Positions 35,329 through 44,831 of a DNA stretch of 64,000 nucleotides are shown piece by piece. The notes under the pieces were generated by a model, which ran no database searches, was not told the DNA's origin, and saw only the letters and a list, made by a program, of their open reading frames with translations. The translations under genes were made by a program, and so were the position numbers. Position 1 is the stretch's first letter. Each line of letters starts with the position of its first letter. The DNA comes from Clostridium disporicum (GTDB lineage: Bacteria > Bacillota > Clostridia > Clostridiales > Clostridiaceae): NCBI RefSeq assembly GCF_001405015.1, contig NZ_CYZX01000005.1, forward strand, positions 62,001 through 126,000, in the 5' to 3' direction.

Positions 35329-35357
35329 ATAATAACTTGTACGTACATCTTTGTCAA
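35329..35357 (-). promoter_or_regulatory. treB promoter with embedded TreR operator
   Basis: On the minus strand: a perfect -35 TTGACA (35352-35357), a 17-base spacer, and -10 TATTAT (35329-35334). The spacer contains the palindrome TGTACGTACA (35338-35347), so repressor binding excludes RNA polymerase. No cre-like site was seen here. Confidence 0.8.
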
Positions 35358-35465
35358 CAATTTTGTGTAATTCTTTTCATAAGCAATTTCTGACAATACT
35401 TCATTATTAAAGCTATCATTAACTTAAATGCCTCAAATAATACCTTTTTATTTATCTTTTAGCAA

Positions 35466-35496
35466 AAAAATCGATGTATTTATTACATCGATTTTT
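35466..35496 (-). terminator. Terminator of the methyltransferase gene
   Basis: Perfect 13-bp stem AAAAATCGATGTA with TACATCGATTTTT. It lies 48 bp past the stop of the 35545..36111 gene and upstream of the tre promoter. Confidence 0.85.
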
Positions 35497-35544
35497 CAAA
35501 TATATGATATTTATCTTTTAATTCTCTATTGCTTAATTAGTAAA

Positions 35545-36111
35545 TTAATACTTTTTTAAAATATAAGTTACAAAAAATCCTCTTTCATCTTCATTTTCTT
35601 CATACTTAATTAAATTAAACATATTTTTTATTCCTTCAAAATCACTTTCCAAAATTAAATCTTCCTGTCTAATTTTAAAATCTACTTTATGCTTATACCC
35701 GAAACCACATACAAACAAGATTCCTTCATCATTTATGTGCTTTGATATGTCTTTTAATACTTCTTTACTTGCTCTATAATGGTTAATTACTATATTATCA
35801 AAATTCTTCAACTCATTTAAAGAATTACTACCACTTAAATCAACCTGCTTTGTTTCAACTTCGTACCCAGCCCTCGTAGCAAAAGCATTTAATCGTTCAA
35901 GAGCTCTATTACTAAAATCTATGCCAGTTACATCAAATCCTTTTTGAAGTAAATACAAAGTATTTCTTCCATCTCCACATGCGACATCAAGCACAGTTCC
36001 TGTCTTTAAATATCCTATATTATTAACCAAAGCTTTTTCAGGACTTAATAGGCTATCTCCTCTAATTTCAAATTTACTATCCCAATAATTTTTATCTCCC
36101 ATGTACTCCAT
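35545..36111 (-). CDS. Class I SAM-dependent methyltransferase
   Basis: A 188-residue cytoplasmic methyltransferase with a Rossmann core. Motif I VLDVACGDGRNTLYL and motif II VTGIDFSNRALERL bind S-adenosylmethionine; the N-terminal NYWDSKF is seen in TehB-like and thiopurine-methyltransferase-like small enzymes. The target is not evident. AGGAGA precedes the ATG. It is a single gene with its own terminator; the 208-bp gap upstream holds nothing I can identify. Confidence 0.8.
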   Translation of the reverse strand: MEYMGDKNYWDSKFEIRGDSLLSPEKALVNNIGYLKTGTVLDVACGDGRNTLYLLQKGFDVTGIDFSNRALERLNAFATRAGYEVETKQVDLSGSNSLNELKNFDNIVINHYRASKEVLKDISKHINDEGILFVCGFGYKHKVDFKIRQEDLILESDFEGIKNMFNLIKYEENEDERGFFVTYILKKY

Positions 36112-36319
36112 TATTTATCTCCTATCTCTATTTAATCAAACCAATATAAATTAAATCCATAACACATAGCCTTTGCACCTTTAGGTACCTACTTAATAGT
36201 ATTATATATATTAAGATAATCTCCAATGCCACCTAAAATCATCATACGAGTGTTTCTTCATCTTTGTATTTTCCCTTAAACTTAATATTGTACATACTAC
36301 CTTCCCCATATATCACACT

Positions 36320-36790
36320 TTATAAAGTCTTAACCATAATTAAGCACGGATTACTCTCTCCCCATATCTCTTTGATTTCTTCTAATGGATAAAAACCTAG
36401 TTTTTTATAAAACTCTCTAGTTATTTTATAATTTTCATCTGGATGAGATTCCCCTAAAGTTTTTACCATAAAAAATTTAATTTCATCTTCAATTAATAAT
36501 TTTTCAGTAATTTCAATTAACTTTCTACCAATCTTTTGATTTTGATATTCCTTTAGTATTCCTATAAGATACACTTCTGCTGTATACTTATTATTATATT
36601 TTATACTTATAAATCCTACTGCTTTTCCATTATTATATGCTCCATAAAAATCATACTTTTTAACTTCTTCAACATACTCTACTATTGACTCTTCAATTCC
36701 AAACCATTCTGGTAACTCTCTTAATATATAATTTGTAATTCTTGACTTTTCATTATTATTTCTGATATTTTTAATCTCTATCATACCCAT
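36320..36790 (-). CDS. GNAT family N-acetyltransferase
   Basis: A 156-residue acetyl-CoA-dependent acetyltransferase. The acetyl-CoA pyrophosphate loop is the motif-A stretch VYLIGILKEYQNQKIGRKLI, and a late FYKKLGF marks motif B. The substrate (small amine, aminoglycoside-like compound or protein N-terminus) cannot be read. A GGGAG site precedes the first ATG; another ATG two codons later is possible. Confidence 0.8.
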   Translation of the reverse strand: MGMIEIKNIRNNNEKSRITNYILRELPEWFGIEESIVEYVEEVKKYDFYGAYNNGKAVGFISIKYNNKYTAEVYLIGILKEYQNQKIGRKLIEITEKLLIEDEIKFFMVKTLGESHPDENYKITREFYKKLGFYPLEEIKEIWGESNPCLIMVKTL

Positions 36791-36859
36791 CCTATCTCCC
36801 GGTAAATACTATATGCTTTAAAAAATATTACCATTTATTCACTTTCTTCTCAATAAAAA

Positions 36860-36903
36860 AATACAACATTAAATCGTTGATTCAAACAATTTAATGTTGT
36901 ATT
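36860..36903 (-). terminator. Terminator of the ABC-2 exporter genes
   Basis: A stem of about 15 bp (AATACAACATTAAAT with ATTTAATGTTGTATT) with a T-run on the minus strand, 50 bp past the permease stop. Confidence 0.85.
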
Positions 36904-36952
36904 ATCACTTTATCTCACTTCATAAATATTTCCCTATAAAACTGAACTTCAT

Positions 36953-37975
36953 CTAAATAACATCTCTCTTGCAGAACACTCCATAAGTAATTGCCATAAA
37001 TAAAGCAATATAAGCACCTACTATTAAAGCCGCAATTACTGGTGTAAATCCTTGAATTACAATACTTTGAAAATCATTATTTATTTGTGGTAATACTGTT
37101 CCATAATCTAAAAACTTTCTAAAATCTAAATGATTAAATGGTAAATAGTTTATTAATCTACTCATCTTCCCAGCATATAAAACTACTGGTGATACTAAGA
37201 ATATAGTTATTATAGATGTTATTGTAGCAAAGGATACTGACTTTAAAAGTACAGCTATCATAAATGCTAAAGCTATTGAGAATATTAACTCAACAAGTTT
37301 TAATAATACTATAATAACTGAATATAGAGCTGTACTAATAACATACGGTCCATTCACTCCATAAAGTATAGTTTGACTAGATATCCTATCAAATCCATGA
37401 ATTATTATTCCAGACAATAATCCCATTACAAGAACTATTCCTAATATTTCTAATCCATAAATTAAAATTGCTAAATACTTTGATGTAAGCACCTTCCAAC
37501 GTTTATATGGTGATACAAGCCACATATTTATAGTTTTATTGTTATATTCACTAGCTACATTAAATACTCCAACTAATACTACTGTTAAAATTATAAATCT
37601 AAATACCCAATTAAAAGAATTATCAGCAAAGAACCACCATATATTTTTTTCATAATCCTTTGTAATATTATGCTCTAATCTATATTCTGCAATTTCAATT
37701 CTCTTATTTATCTCATCTTTTTGAATCTCATCATAATATGGATCACTCAACATAACATCCTTCTGCGATATAAGATATTCTTCCCTCTCTCTCCAATCAA
37801 AAGTCGTTGAAGTTCCATTAGTACTTTCGTATTCCCTTACTCTTTTCATATCACTATATTCAGATATAGTTAATCCAATCATAATTATAAAAGATAATAT
37901 TATTCCAACTTTAGCTATTTTACTTTTAAACATCTTACTAAACTCTAGTTTACTTAAATATAAAACATCGTTCAT
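36953..37975 (-). CDS. ABC-2 type permease
   Basis: Membrane subunit of an exporter, 340 residues, with about six helices: one near 20-40, a large extracellular loop rich in charged residues (about 42-118), then five helices from 124 on. The layout resembles permeases of the bacitracin- or nisin-type self-protection families. Its ATG overlaps the ATPase stop by one base (TAATG), so the two are translationally coupled. The cargo is unknown; no lantibiotic or sensor genes are adjacent. Confidence 0.85.
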   Translation of the reverse strand: MNDVLYLSKLEFSKMFKSKIAKVGIILSFIIMIGLTISEYSDMKRVREYESTNGTSTTFDWREREEYLISQKDVMLSDPYYDEIQKDEINKRIEIAEYRLEHNITKDYEKNIWWFFADNSFNWVFRFIILTVVLVGVFNVASEYNNKTINMWLVSPYKRWKVLTSKYLAILIYGLEILGIVLVMGLLSGIIIHGFDRISSQTILYGVNGPYVISTALYSVIIVLLKLVELIFSIALAFMIAVLLKSVSFATITSIITIFLVSPVVLYAGKMSRLINYLPFNHLDFRKFLDYGTVLPQINNDFQSIVIQGFTPVIAALIVGAYIALFMAITYGVFCKRDVI

Positions 37976-38694
37976 TATTTTTCAGCCTCCTTGATAGAAT
38001 TAATAAATACTTCTTCTAAAGAAGACTCTTTATTAATTTCATCCATGGTTTTAGTACATATAACTTTCCCATCTGAGATAATAACAACTCTATCACATAG
38101 TTGTTCCATTTCCATTAATATATGACTTGAAACCACTACCGAAATATTTTTATTATGTGATAAATCCTTTAAGAATTCTCTTAAATCTTTTATTCCCATT
38201 GGATCTAAACCGTTAGTAGGCTCATCTAAAATTAATAATTTAGGTTGCTTCATAAGAGCTACAGCTAGGCCAATTCTTTGTTTCATACCTAAAGAATACT
38301 CTTTAACCTTATCATTTAATCTATCCTTAAGTCCAGAAACCTTTATAGCCTCATTTACCCCTTCTTCTGATGCTTTATAAAGCTTAGCAAAAAGCTTTAT
38401 ATTTTCCATTCCAGTCATATATTCATATAAAAATGGAATTTCAACTATCGCTCCTACATTATCCATAGCCTTTTCAAAGTTACTTTTTATATTATGTCCA
38501 TCTATTATAACCGTTCCACTATCTGCACTTATAAGTCCCGTTATCATTCTTATTGTAGTGGTTTTTCCTGCTCCATTAGCTCCTAAAAACCCTAGAATTT
38601 CTCCTGCTTTAGCTTCAAAAGAAACATTATCAACTATTCTTCTCTTTTTAAAAGACTTACTTAAGCCTTCAACTTTTAAAATAGTTTTATTCAT
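37975..38694 (-). CDS. ABC exporter ATPase (CcmA/BcrA type)
   Basis: A 239-residue cytoplasmic ATPase. Walker A GANGAGKTTT (about 38-47), signature YSLGMKQR, Walker B LLILDEPTNGLDPMG and the H-loop VVSSHIL are all present. The short form without a C-terminal extension is usual for ABC-2 drug, peptide or bacitracin exporters. AGGTTAAC precedes the ATG. It pairs with the downstream permease. Confidence 0.9.
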   Translation of the reverse strand: MNKTILKVEGLSKSFKKRRIVDNVSFEAKAGEILGFLGANGAGKTTTIRMITGLISADSGTVIIDGHNIKSNFEKAMDNVGAIVEIPFLYEYMTGMENIKLFAKLYKASEEGVNEAIKVSGLKDRLNDKVKEYSLGMKQRIGLAVALMKQPKLLILDEPTNGLDPMGIKDLREFLKDLSHNKNISVVVSSHILMEMEQLCDRVVIISDGKVICTKTMDEINKESSLEEVFINSIKEAEK

Positions 38695-38757
38695 AAGTTA
38701 ACCTCCATACTTAATTATGAGTACAAAAAAAGAGCAAATGTAAATTGACATTAAAAC

Positions 38758-38812
38758 TAGCATAGCAACTTCTTTAAATATTTTTAGCTAAAGTTAGCCA
38801 TGCTGATTTTTT
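38758..38812 (-). terminator. Hairpin after ddl
   Basis: Imperfect long stem (AGCATAGCAACTTCTTTA with TAAAGTTAGCCATGCT) followed by TTTTAA on the minus strand, about 50 bp past the ddl stop. Probably its terminator. Confidence 0.45.
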
Positions 38813-38863
38813 GCGTCAACCTCCCATCTGCCCATTTTTAACTTTTATATCTAATTTACTATT

Positions 38864-39784
38864 TTATATAGCTCTCTTAACCTTTAAAGATGTTTGTATA
38901 ATCATATCTATAAGCCCTGAATAGCTTACATTAACAGCATTGGCACTCCTTGGAAAAAGCGAAGCAGCCGTCATTCCTGGTAATGTATTAACTTCTAATA
39001 TATAAGGAACTCCTTCACTTGTTACTATCATATCTACTCTTGCATAAACTTCACACTTTAATGCTCTGTAAGTACCTATAGCCATCTTTTCAACTTCTTT
39101 ATGAAGATTTTCTTCAAGTTCTACTATAACTTCTTCAGCTCCATCCTCTGAATACTTTTGAGTAAAATCAAAGAAATCTGCCCCTTCCTTAGGTCTTATT
39201 GCTATAACTGGCCACATCTTCTTGTCAAATACAGGACAAGTTATTTCATCACCTTTTATGAATTCTTCTATCATAACTTCTGTATCCCATTTTAAACCTT
39301 CTAAAACAGCATTCTCTATATCTTCTTTCTTTGTTATTTTGAAAGTAGCAACACTTGATCCTCCATTTGTAGGCTTAACGAAAACAGGATATCCCATTTC
39401 TTCTATCTTGTCATAATCTATTTCTTCTATTGATGAAACATTTATCCATCTAGCAGTTCTTATTCCATTAGCTACTAATATTCTCTTTGTAAGGTCCTTA
39501 TCCATACATACACCTGAGCTTATTGGTCCACATCCTGAATATGGTATATCTAAAGTTTGAAGTACTGATTGAACAGTTCCATCTTCACCAAACTTTCCGT
39601 GTAATGCTAATAAAGCAAAATCTATTCCTTTAACTTTATTTATTATATCATCTTTATTATCTATAACTATTGGCACAACTTCGTATTTGCTTCTGTCTAT
39701 ATTCTCAACTATCGAATTTCCACTTTTTAATGATACTTCTCTTTCTGAAGAAATACCACCCATAATAACACCAACTTTAATCAT
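38864..39784 (-). CDS. ddl: D-alanine--D-alanine ligase
   Basis: ATP-grasp enzyme, 306 residues, that makes the D-Ala-D-Ala dipeptide of peptidoglycan precursors in the cytoplasm. Seen: VIMGGISSEREVSLKSG (7-23) with the D-Ala-binding Glu, the ATP-grasp segment YPVFVKPTNGGSSVAT, CEVYARVDMIV, and LEVNTLPGMTAASLFP with the metal ligands. The ATG at 39784 follows GGAGG; an upstream TTG is inside that site. A single gene, not linked to murF here. Confidence 0.96.
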   Translation of the reverse strand: MIKVGVIMGGISSEREVSLKSGNSIVENIDRSKYEVVPIVIDNKDDIINKVKGIDFALLALHGKFGEDGTVQSVLQTLDIPYSGCGPISSGVCMDKDLTKRILVANGIRTARWINVSSIEEIDYDKIEEMGYPVFVKPTNGGSSVATFKITKKEDIENAVLEGLKWDTEVMIEEFIKGDEITCPVFDKKMWPVIAIRPKEGADFFDFTQKYSEDGAEEVIVELEENLHKEVEKMAIGTYRALKCEVYARVDMIVTSEGVPYILEVNTLPGMTAASLFPRSANAVNVSYSGLIDMIIQTSLKVKRAI

Positions 39785-39817
39785 TTTTGCCTCCAAATTT
39801 AAACTTACTTATAAAAT

Positions 39818-39841
39818 AAAGACCTGTATTTACAAGTCTTT
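39818..39841 (-). terminator. Terminator of the ferritin gene
   Basis: Stem AAAGACTTGT-AAAT-ACAGGTCTTT with one wobble pair, then a short T-run on the minus strand, 68 bp past the ferritin stop. Confidence 0.6.
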
Positions 39842-39909
39842 ATAATTATAACACTATATATTATTTAATAGAAGTAAACATTGTGCTACTTCATCAAAAT
39901 TCAATATTA

Positions 39910-40416
39910 TTATACTGTTGCAGGAACATAAACTCTCTTAGCAAGCTCATCATCCATTAGATATAATGCAGCTGGATTTCCTTCAACTCTTCTAACCTTT
40001 TTAAGTAAAGCATTGAAGTTATTTTCTTCTTCAACCTGCTCATCTATAAACCATTTAAGTAAGCTAATTGTAGCATGCTCTCTTTCTTCATAAGCAATAT
40101 CTGTTAACTCATAAATCTTTTTAGTTACAAGTTGCTCATGCTTATATCCCTTTTCAAAAACATCAATTATTCCATCGTACTTTGGCTGTGGTTTATCTAT
40201 ATGCTCTAATTCAATTGAACCATTTTTTTGATAAACGTAATCGTATAATTTCATTGCATGATCTAATTCTTCCTTAGCTTGGACTCTGAAGAAGTTTGCA
40301 AATCCACCTAAATCTAAAGATTCACAGTATCCAGCCATAGCAAGATATGTGTAAGAAGAATAGAATTCAAAATTTACTTGCTCATTAAGAGCTTTTAATA
40401 AATTTTCATTTAACAT
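39910..40416 (-). CDS. ftnA: Non-haem ferritin
   Basis: Iron-storage protein of 168 residues that forms a 24-mer shell and oxidises Fe(II). The four-helix bundle has ferroxidase ligands in LNEQVNFEFYSSYTYL (Glu17), QAKEELDHAMKLYDY (Glu50, His53) and the later ERE and EEE positions. No haem-ligand methionine of the bacterioferritin type is evident. AAGGGGG precedes the ATG. A single gene; no Fur box was identified in the 257-bp gap upstream, which is plain AT-rich sequence. Confidence 0.93.
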   Translation of the reverse strand: MLNENLLKALNEQVNFEFYSSYTYLAMAGYCESLDLGGFANFFRVQAKEELDHAMKLYDYVYQKNGSIELEHIDKPQPKYDGIIDVFEKGYKHEQLVTKKIYELTDIAYEEREHATISLLKWFIDEQVEEENNFNALLKKVRRVEGNPAALYLMDDELAKRVYVPATV

Positions 40417-40627
40417 TTCTTTTAACCCCCTTATATTTAACGATTAATTTAACTATTGTATATAATAAATATTATGTTAATTTAATAAAAAATTATAACA
40501 TTATCTGTTACTATTATATACCATATTCATTAAATGATAAACATACTCTTATAATTTTAATTTTTATATAATAAAGATTACTTATATAGTTCATTATTAA
40601 TTGAACTATAACAACTTTCATGAACAA

Positions 40628-40660
40628 AGTAAGCTATACACTTTACTTATATAGCTTACT
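40628..40660 (-). terminator. Terminator of the amidohydrolase gene
   Basis: Stem AGTAAGCTATA with TATAGCTTACT, 13 bp past the amidohydrolase stop. The U-run is short. Confidence 0.65.
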
Positions 40661-40673
40661 CTCGCTATTAAAA

Positions 40674-42272
40674 CTATCTTTTCTTAAAGATAGTCTCTCC
40701 TTCTTTTATAGTTTCTACAACTTGTATATCCTTAATTTTCATTGGATCAACTTTTAAGATATTCTTATCTAATATAACTAAGTCTGCTAGCTTTCCTTCC
40801 TTTAATGTCCCTTTAATATCTTCTTCAAAATATTGATATGCTGCATTCTTAGTTACAGCTTTTAAAGCATCTAATGGACTTATTCTCTCATCATCACCTA
40901 ATAAAACTCCATTTTTAGTTATTCTATTAACTGCACACCATATAGTTTCTAACATATTCGGCTCTATAACTGGTGAGTCCTGATGGAATGTATAAATTAT
41001 TCCCTTATCTTGAGCTGATTTAGCTAAGCTTATTCTGCTCGCTCTTTCCATACCATAATTCTTAATATGAATATCTCCCCAATGATATACGTGAGCAACA
41101 AAAAATGATGGTATCATTCCAAGTTTTTTTACATTATCTAATTGATCTCTATCTAATAATTGTGCATGAACTATAACAGGTCTTATATCATTTGATGATT
41201 GAGTTTCTTGCTTTGCTAGTTCAAATTGATCTATGTATTGTTGGCATGCAGCATCACCATTACAGTGAACTAAAATCTGCATATTATCTTTTAATGCTAA
41301 TTCTAAATATTGCTTTAATTCTTCATCTTTTTTTGTTCCATAAGCATAATAGTCTTTTTCTTCTCCTAAATATGGAGTTCTCATCCAAGCTGTACGTCCT
41401 TGTGGTGAACCATCTAAGAAAGTTTTGTATCCACCCATCTTTATGTGATTATCATATTTATTCAAGCAACTAGCAAACTTTTCTTTTAATGCACTAGCAT
41501 TAGATATGTCTAAGAATCCTATTAAGTCTACTTTAAGCATCTTTGATTGTATTAAAAATTGATAAATAGGAGCTAGCTGTTCTACTACAAACCCTTCTTG
41601 AACAGTTGTTATTCCATTACTTGCATATGAATTCTGAGCCTTCATTAAATTACCGAAAAACTCTTCATTAGACATCATAGGAAGCTTTTGAATATATTCC
41701 ATAAAAGCAGCTTCTTCTATATATCCTGTAGGTTCTCCATCCTTCTTGCCAATTACTCCACCCTCTGGATTTGGAGTATCATTAGTAATTCTTAATTCAT
41801 TTAAAGCCATAGTATTTAAAACTCCCATATGACCTGATTTATGCTTTACTATAATTGGATTATCTGGTGCTGCTTTATCTAATAATCTTCTAGTTGGATG
41901 CTCTTTCTCTACTAAAAAGTTTTGGTCATATCCATCACCTTGAATCCACTTACCTGCAGGTATATTATTTTTTTCAATAAACTTTTTTATAGCTGCTGCA
42001 ACTTCTGCAAAACTTGTAGTTTCTTTAAGGTCTACTTGCGAAAAAGAGCTTGCATATCCAGAAAAGTGGCTGTGTGGGTCTATAAATGATGGCATTAAAG
42101 TTTTTCCCTGTAAATCTATTAGTTCTACCTCTTTACTTGCTTCCTTAATTAAATCATCTTTTTTTCCTAATTTATATATCTTACTATCCTTAACTAGAAT
42201 AGCTTCAACATATAAATCATCTTCAAGAGTCAATATGTCACCATTGAAATATAACTTTTCATTATTTATCAT
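40674..42272 (-). CDS. YtcJ-like metal-dependent amidohydrolase
   Basis: A 532-residue amidohydrolase-superfamily protein. Seen: the N-terminal beta-sandwich, the metal motif FIDPHSHFSGY (HxH), a central YKTFLDGSPQGRTAWM, further metal ligands in ILVHCNGDAACQQYI and VIVHAQLL, and the late catalytic FHQDSPV. This is the YtcJ/amidohydrolase-3 group, whose members act on N-substituted amino acids, formamides or other amides; the substrate is unknown. There is no signal peptide. AAGGAGG precedes the ATG. It stands alone, with no transporter or regulator next to it. Confidence 0.88.
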   Translation of the reverse strand: MINNEKLYFNGDILTLEDDLYVEAILVKDSKIYKLGKKDDLIKEASKEVELIDLQGKTLMPSFIDPHSHFSGYASSFSQVDLKETTSFAEVAAAIKKFIEKNNIPAGKWIQGDGYDQNFLVEKEHPTRRLLDKAAPDNPIIVKHKSGHMGVLNTMALNELRITNDTPNPEGGVIGKKDGEPTGYIEEAAFMEYIQKLPMMSNEEFFGNLMKAQNSYASNGITTVQEGFVVEQLAPIYQFLIQSKMLKVDLIGFLDISNASALKEKFASCLNKYDNHIKMGGYKTFLDGSPQGRTAWMRTPYLGEEKDYYAYGTKKDEELKQYLELALKDNMQILVHCNGDAACQQYIDQFELAKQETQSSNDIRPVIVHAQLLDRDQLDNVKKLGMIPSFFVAHVYHWGDIHIKNYGMERASRISLAKSAQDKGIIYTFHQDSPVIEPNMLETIWCAVNRITKNGVLLGDDERISPLDALKAVTKNAAYQYFEEDIKGTLKEGKLADLVILDKNILKVDPMKIKDIQVVETIKEGETIFKKR

Positions 42273-42432
42273 CTTAAATCCTCCTTAGTAAAATATACCT
42301 ATATGTATTTTTACTTTCTCTTTTTAATATCTTCCCCTTAAATTCCTAATATAACTTAAATAACTTACCTACTTGAATTATACTACTTTTGGTAAGAACA
42401 AATTGTAATTAATCTATTAATTTATACTTATA

Positions 42433-42468
42433 AAAATAAGAACACTTCTTTACAAAAAGTGTTTCTTA
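42433..42468 (-). terminator. Terminator of the cysK-cysE-queG-nth operon
   Basis: Stem AAGAAACACTT with AAGTGTTCTT followed by ATTTTTA on the minus strand, 16 bp past the nth stop. Confidence 0.75.
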
Positions 42469-42483
42469 ATAATAGTATTCTTT

Positions 42484-43128
42484 TTAAAACTTTCCATTCT
42501 TTTTCAATTCCTTGTAATATTTACATCTACTTTGCAGCCTACATTCTCCACATTTTGGGTTTCTAGCAATACAACATCTTCTTCCATGAAATATTAGAAG
42601 GTGATGTGCAAGACTCCATTCCTTTTTAGGTAATTCTTTTTGTAGTTGCTTTTCAACCTCTAAAACATTATCCGAGTCTGCTAATCCTAAACGATTTGAA
42701 ACTCTAAATACATGTGTATCTACAGCTATTGAAGGAACTCCAAAAGCATTTGATAAAACTACATTTGCAGTTTTACGCCCTGCACCTGCTAAAGTCACTA
42801 TCTCTTCCATAGTTTTAGGAACTTCACCATTAAAATTATTTTTAAGTTGATTACACATTATCATTATATTTTTAGCCTTGCTTCTATAAAGTCCTATTTG
42901 TTTTATTCTTTCTTCAAGTTCATCTATAGATAATGTTAAAAAAGCATCTAAATCTGGGTAATCTCTAAATAAAGTTTCAGTGACTTCATTAACCTTTTTA
43001 TCTGTAGTTTGGGCTGAAAGTATAGTTGCTACTAATAGTTGAAATGGTGAATTATGCTCTAATTCACATTTGGCATCTGGGTATAATTCTTTTAATATAT
43101 CTAAAATTGCTTTAGTTCTTTGCTTCAT
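42484..43128 (-). CDS. nth: Endonuclease III
   Basis: Base-excision repair enzyme, 214 residues: a DNA glycosylase and AP lyase for oxidised pyrimidines. The helix-hairpin-helix LAGAGRKTANVVL with catalytic Lys, the following VDTHVFRVSNRLG with catalytic Asp, and the C-terminal [4Fe-4S] ligands CCIARNPKCGECRLQSRC are intact. I start at the ATG at 43128 after AAAGGTGAT; a GTG three codons upstream is in that site. Last gene of the T-box-controlled unit, 52 bp after queG. The link to cysteine may be through its Fe-S cluster. Confidence 0.96.
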   Translation of the reverse strand: MKQRTKAILDILKELYPDAKCELEHNSPFQLLVATILSAQTTDKKVNEVTETLFRDYPDLDAFLTLSIDELEERIKQIGLYRSKAKNIMIMCNQLKNNFNGEVPKTMEEIVTLAGAGRKTANVVLSNAFGVPSIAVDTHVFRVSNRLGLADSDNVLEVEKQLQKELPKKEWSLAHHLLIFHGRRCCIARNPKCGECRLQSRCKYYKELKKNGKF

Positions 43129-43180
43129 AATAATCACCTTTCTAATAACTTAAAAGTTAAAAATAATAATTTTATCTTTC

Positions 43181-44167
43181 CTAATTGTTAATTCTTTTAA
43201 TCTCATCAATGCAATTATTTATCATTAGAGAATCTCCTTTATATTTTTCAATGTCTTCTCCTTCATTATGTAACCTAATTATTGCATTTCTTCTTATGAC
43301 GTTTTTACCTCTCCATCCACAAGAGGTTCTAGATATTTTTTCTTTAAACTCTTTATTGTTTAAATCAGCATAATATTTTATATCAGTTGTATTCATAAAG
43401 TCTAATGACTTAAACTCTTCTAAATTAGAAAAGCTAATTTCTTTATTATAAGGACAAGTATTTTGACAAATATCACAACCAAAAATTCTATTCTTGATAA
43501 GCTTATAATCTATCTTAGAAAGTTCCTTTTTTTGAGTTATGTATGATGAACATATATTAGGATTTTTTCTTCCTGTCATAATTGCTTTTGTTGGACAATT
43601 ATCTATACAAACTTTACATTCATTACAACCATCATACTTTTGAATATCCTCAAAAGTTCCTGCATCTCTACAACAAATTTCTAAATCTGTTATTATCTCA
43701 CCTAAAAAAACATATGAACCATACTTTTTAGTTATAATCATATTATTCTTTCCTATTATACCAAGTCCAGCTAAAAATCCTATATATCTTTCTGGAAGTG
43801 AATTGCTATCTACTAAAGGAATAGCTTTTCCTCCTAATTCATTTATATATGTACATATTTTATCTAAGTAGCTTTTAACTACTCTATGATAATCATATCC
43901 CTTTGTATAAACAGAAAATCCATTATCAACATCCTCTTTTCCCATATAATATGGGAAAGCTATAGAAATAATAGTTTTCCCATCTTCCATATATACATTA
44001 GGATTAATCCTTTTTTCTATATCATTTTCTTCAAATTCATTTTCTAGACCTTTTTCTTTTCTGTCTAAATAAAACTCACGTAACTCTTCAAAAACTCTGC
44101 ACTTTACAAAACCAATAGTATCTAAACCTATCGAATTACAATACTTAACTATTTTTTCTTTAATCAT
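43181..44167 (-). CDS. queG: Epoxyqueuosine reductase (QueG family)
   Basis: Cobalamin-dependent iron-sulphur enzyme that performs the last step of queuosine synthesis, on tRNA nucleotide 34; 328 residues. Seen: the N-terminal DUF1730-type region with FPYYMGKEDVDNGFSVYTKGYDY, the catalytic VDSNSLPERYIGFLAG, and two [4Fe-4S] sites, CNECKVCIDNCPTKAI and CDICQNTCPYNKEI. It is shorter than enzymes with a C-terminal HEAT-repeat extension, but the core is complete. It begins 2 bp after the cysE stop, with TGGTGAT inside the cysE end as ribosome site. No other queuosine genes are in the window. Confidence 0.9.
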   Translation of the reverse strand: MIKEKIVKYCNSIGLDTIGFVKCRVFEELREFYLDRKEKGLENEFEENDIEKRINPNVYMEDGKTIISIAFPYYMGKEDVDNGFSVYTKGYDYHRVVKSYLDKICTYINELGGKAIPLVDSNSLPERYIGFLAGLGIIGKNNMIITKKYGSYVFLGEIITDLEICCRDAGTFEDIQKYDGCNECKVCIDNCPTKAIMTGRKNPNICSSYITQKKELSKIDYKLIKNRIFGCDICQNTCPYNKEISFSNLEEFKSLDFMNTTDIKYYADLNNKEFKEKISRTSCGWRGKNVIRRNAIIRLHNEGEDIEKYKGDSLMINNCIDEIKRINN

Positions 44168-44169
44168 TC

Positions 44170-44760
44170 TTAAATCACCATATCATTATAGATATTTTTT
44201 TTACTTTCATTATTTTTTTCTGTTTCTATCTCCGGGTTGCTTTTAACAACTCTAACTAAATTTTTTGCTGCTTTTCCTACTGCTGTAACTCCAGTTGGAA
44301 CATCTTTTAAAACTACAGCATTAGCTCCAATCTTAGCTCCATCCCCTACTGTAATTGGACCTAAGACTTTAGCTCCACATCCTATCACAACATCATTTCC
44401 TATAGTTGGATGCCTCTTACCTTTATCTTTTCCTGTTCCCCCTAAAGTTACTCCATGATATACAGTAACATTATCACCTATCTCAGTAGTTTCTCCTATT
44501 ACTACACCCATTCCATGATCTATAAACAACCCTCTACCAATTTTAGCACCTGGATGTATCTCTATGCCAGTAAAAAATCTTGCTAATTGTGATATAAGTC
44601 TTGCCATAAAGAAAAACTTTTTAGAGTATAAAAAATGAGCTATTCTATATGAAATTAGTGCATGAACACACGGATATAACAAAAATACTTCAATCTTACT
44701 TCTAGCCGCAGGATCCTTTTCCATTATATTATTCAAATCATGACTCAAATTCTTAAACAA
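44170..44760 (-). CDS. cysE: Serine O-acetyltransferase
   Basis: First step of cysteine synthesis: acetylates L-serine with acetyl-CoA. 196 residues, the short Firmicute form. An N-terminal helical region (1-60) is followed by a left-handed beta-helix with hexapeptide repeats (IEIHPGAKIGRGLFIDHGMG, VVIGETTEIGDNVTVYHGVT, GNDVVIGCGAKVLGPITVGD), with the catalytic histidine in DHGMG. The start is TTG at 44760, seven bases after GGAGGGG. The product feeds CysK, encoded upstream in the same T-box transcript. Confidence 0.95.
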   Translation of the reverse strand: MFKNLSHDLNNIMEKDPAARSKIEVFLLYPCVHALISYRIAHFLYSKKFFFMARLISQLARFFTGIEIHPGAKIGRGLFIDHGMGVVIGETTEIGDNVTVYHGVTLGGTGKDKGKRHPTIGNDVVIGCGAKVLGPITVGDGAKIGANAVVLKDVPTGVTAVGKAAKNLVRVVKSNPEIETEKNNESKKNIYNDMVI

Positions 44761-44831
44761 TCTAATACCCCTCCTTTGGTATGAGCTACTCTCGAAATAT
44801 AAATATCACTTTGCCAGAGAAATACGCCTCT

